This document shows positions 14,225 to 14,527 of a DNA stretch of 14,527 bases, one piece after another; the stretch's first letter is position 1; every line of letters starts with the position of its first letter. Location of the stretch: NCBI GenBank assembly GCA_964535025.1, contig CAZHRW010000154.1, positions 1 through 14,527 of the forward strand, in the 5' to 3' direction. The notes beneath the pieces were generated by a model, which saw nothing but the letters and a program-made list of their open reading frames with translations, did no database searches and was not told the DNA's origin. The DNA is from JAAYZK01 sp964535025 (GTDB taxonomy: Bacteria; Planctomycetota; Phycisphaerae; SM23-33; FEN-1343). Made by a program: the position numbers and the translations under genes.

Positions 14225-14261
14225 GCTCTCCCCTTGGGGAGAGCTGGGGCCCGCAGGGCCC
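14225..14261 (+). terminator. Strong double hairpin downstream of the sulfatase
   Basis: GCTCTCCCC (14225..14233) and GGGGAGAGC (14236..14244) are perfect 9-bp arms with a TT loop. GGGCCC (14247..14252), GCA and GGGCCC (14256..14261) follow at once. There is no T-run, so this may act as a 3'-end stabiliser or a factor-assisted stop, or simply be a dispersed repeat. Confidence 0.4.
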
Positions 14262-14272
14262 GTGAGGGGGCC

Positions 14273-14308
14273 GTCCGATCGCCGATGCCGTGCCCGCAGG
14301 GCAGTCGG
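14273..14308. repeat. 36-bp hairpin repeat, copy 1
   Basis: It shares 32 of 36 positions with copy 2 at 14337..14372, including a perfect 22-base run (14281..14302). The ends pair as CCGATCGCC (14275..14283) with GGCAGTCGG (14300..14308), with one G-T pair and one mismatch. An inner TGCCC-GCA-GGGCA fold competes with it. Confidence 0.7.
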
Positions 14309-14336
14309 CGGCTGGCGCGCGGGAGCTACGGGGACG

Positions 14337-14372
14337 GTCCGGCCGCCGATGCCGTGCCCGCAGGGCGGCCGG
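14337..14372. repeat. 36-bp hairpin repeat, copy 2
   Basis: It is the direct repeat of 14273..14308, 64 bases on. Here the ends pair perfectly: CCGGCCGCC (14339..14347) with GGCGGCCGG (14364..14372). All four differences from copy 1 are transitions inside these arms. Confidence 0.7.
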
Positions 14373-14424
14373 TCGAGCCGGGGCGCGGCCGTGCGGACGG
14401 TCCGCCGGATTATGGGCCTTCCTT

Positions 14425-14446
14425 CGTCAGCCCCGAAGGGGCGACG
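14425..14446. repeat. GCCCC-GAA-GGGGC hairpin
   Basis: CGTC, a bulged A, then GCCCC (14430..14434), loop GAA, GGGGC (14438..14442) and GACG make a 9-bp stem with one bulge. A further inverted pair, CGTGCCA (14476..14482) and TGGCACG (14511..14517), lies beyond it. Confidence 0.55.
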
Positions 14447-14527
14447 GAACCCGTCCGCAGCGCAACCGACGCGAGCGTGCCAGGCCCCCGCACGCCCCCT
14501 GGCCCGCCCGTGGCACGGGGCTCACGC

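Larger units (their letters stand above)
14177..14527. other. Gene-free tail made of GC-rich hairpins
   Basis: I see no gene in these 350 bases. They contain a series of separate inverted repeats: 14225..14244, 14247..14261, two 36-bp copies at 14273..14308 and 14337..14372, 14425..14446 and 14476..14517. The 10-mer GGACGGTCCG occurs at 14332..14341 and 14395..14404. The style resembles dispersed REP-like elements that gather in intergenic DNA of GC-rich bacteria. Confidence 0.6.

Overview
The window is GC-rich bacterial DNA, about 60 to 75 percent G+C in the lines I counted inside genes. It holds two divergent gene blocks separated by a lower-GC control region of about 480 bases. The mix of genes and GC-rich dispersed hairpins, together with a Cys-type sulfatase, is compatible with a planctomycete-like anaerobe. 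That assignment is a guess, because no rRNA or other marker is present.

Left half, minus strand (7229 down to 283): a complete set of pleiotropic [NiFe]-hydrogenase maturation genes, read in the order hypF, hypC, hypD, a DUF3800 gene, hypE, hypA, hypB. HypF and HypE make the CN ligands, HypC and HypD assemble the Fe(CN)2CO group, and HypA and HypB insert nickel. No hydrogenase subunit and no maturation endopeptidase gene lies in the window. A DUF3800 gene of clearly lower GC sits between hypD and hypE, flanked by about 100 bases of non-coding DNA on each side, and looks like an insertion. At the far left, 2..82 may be the tail of a plus-strand gene. A period-9 repeat and inverted-repeat block fills the gap to hypB.

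Centre (7230..7708): a divergent intergenic region with three dense repeat blocks: a 30-bp near-perfect palindrome, a 47-bp nested inverted repeat with two CCCA..TGGG copies, and about five 21-bp tandem units. The two CCCA..TGGG copies are also 21 bp apart, almost in phase with the tandem units. A candidate sigma70-type promoter follows, in front of the plus-strand operon.

Right half, plus strand (7709..14176): rmlA, rmlD, rmlC and rmlB overlap each other by 4 to 8 bases and encode a dTDP-6-deoxysugar pathway. The RmlD is short, and the RmlC-like protein appears to lack the usual catalytic tyrosine, so the final sugar may not be ordinary L-rhamnose. An unrecognised membrane protein follows directly, then a YfcE/MJ0936-type phosphodiesterase and an iduronate-2-sulfatase-like sulfatase without a visible signal peptide.

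The last 350 bases (14177..14527) have no recognisable gene. They are a mosaic of GC-rich hairpins, including two 36-bp copies whose differences all lie in a predicted stem and keep or improve its pairing.
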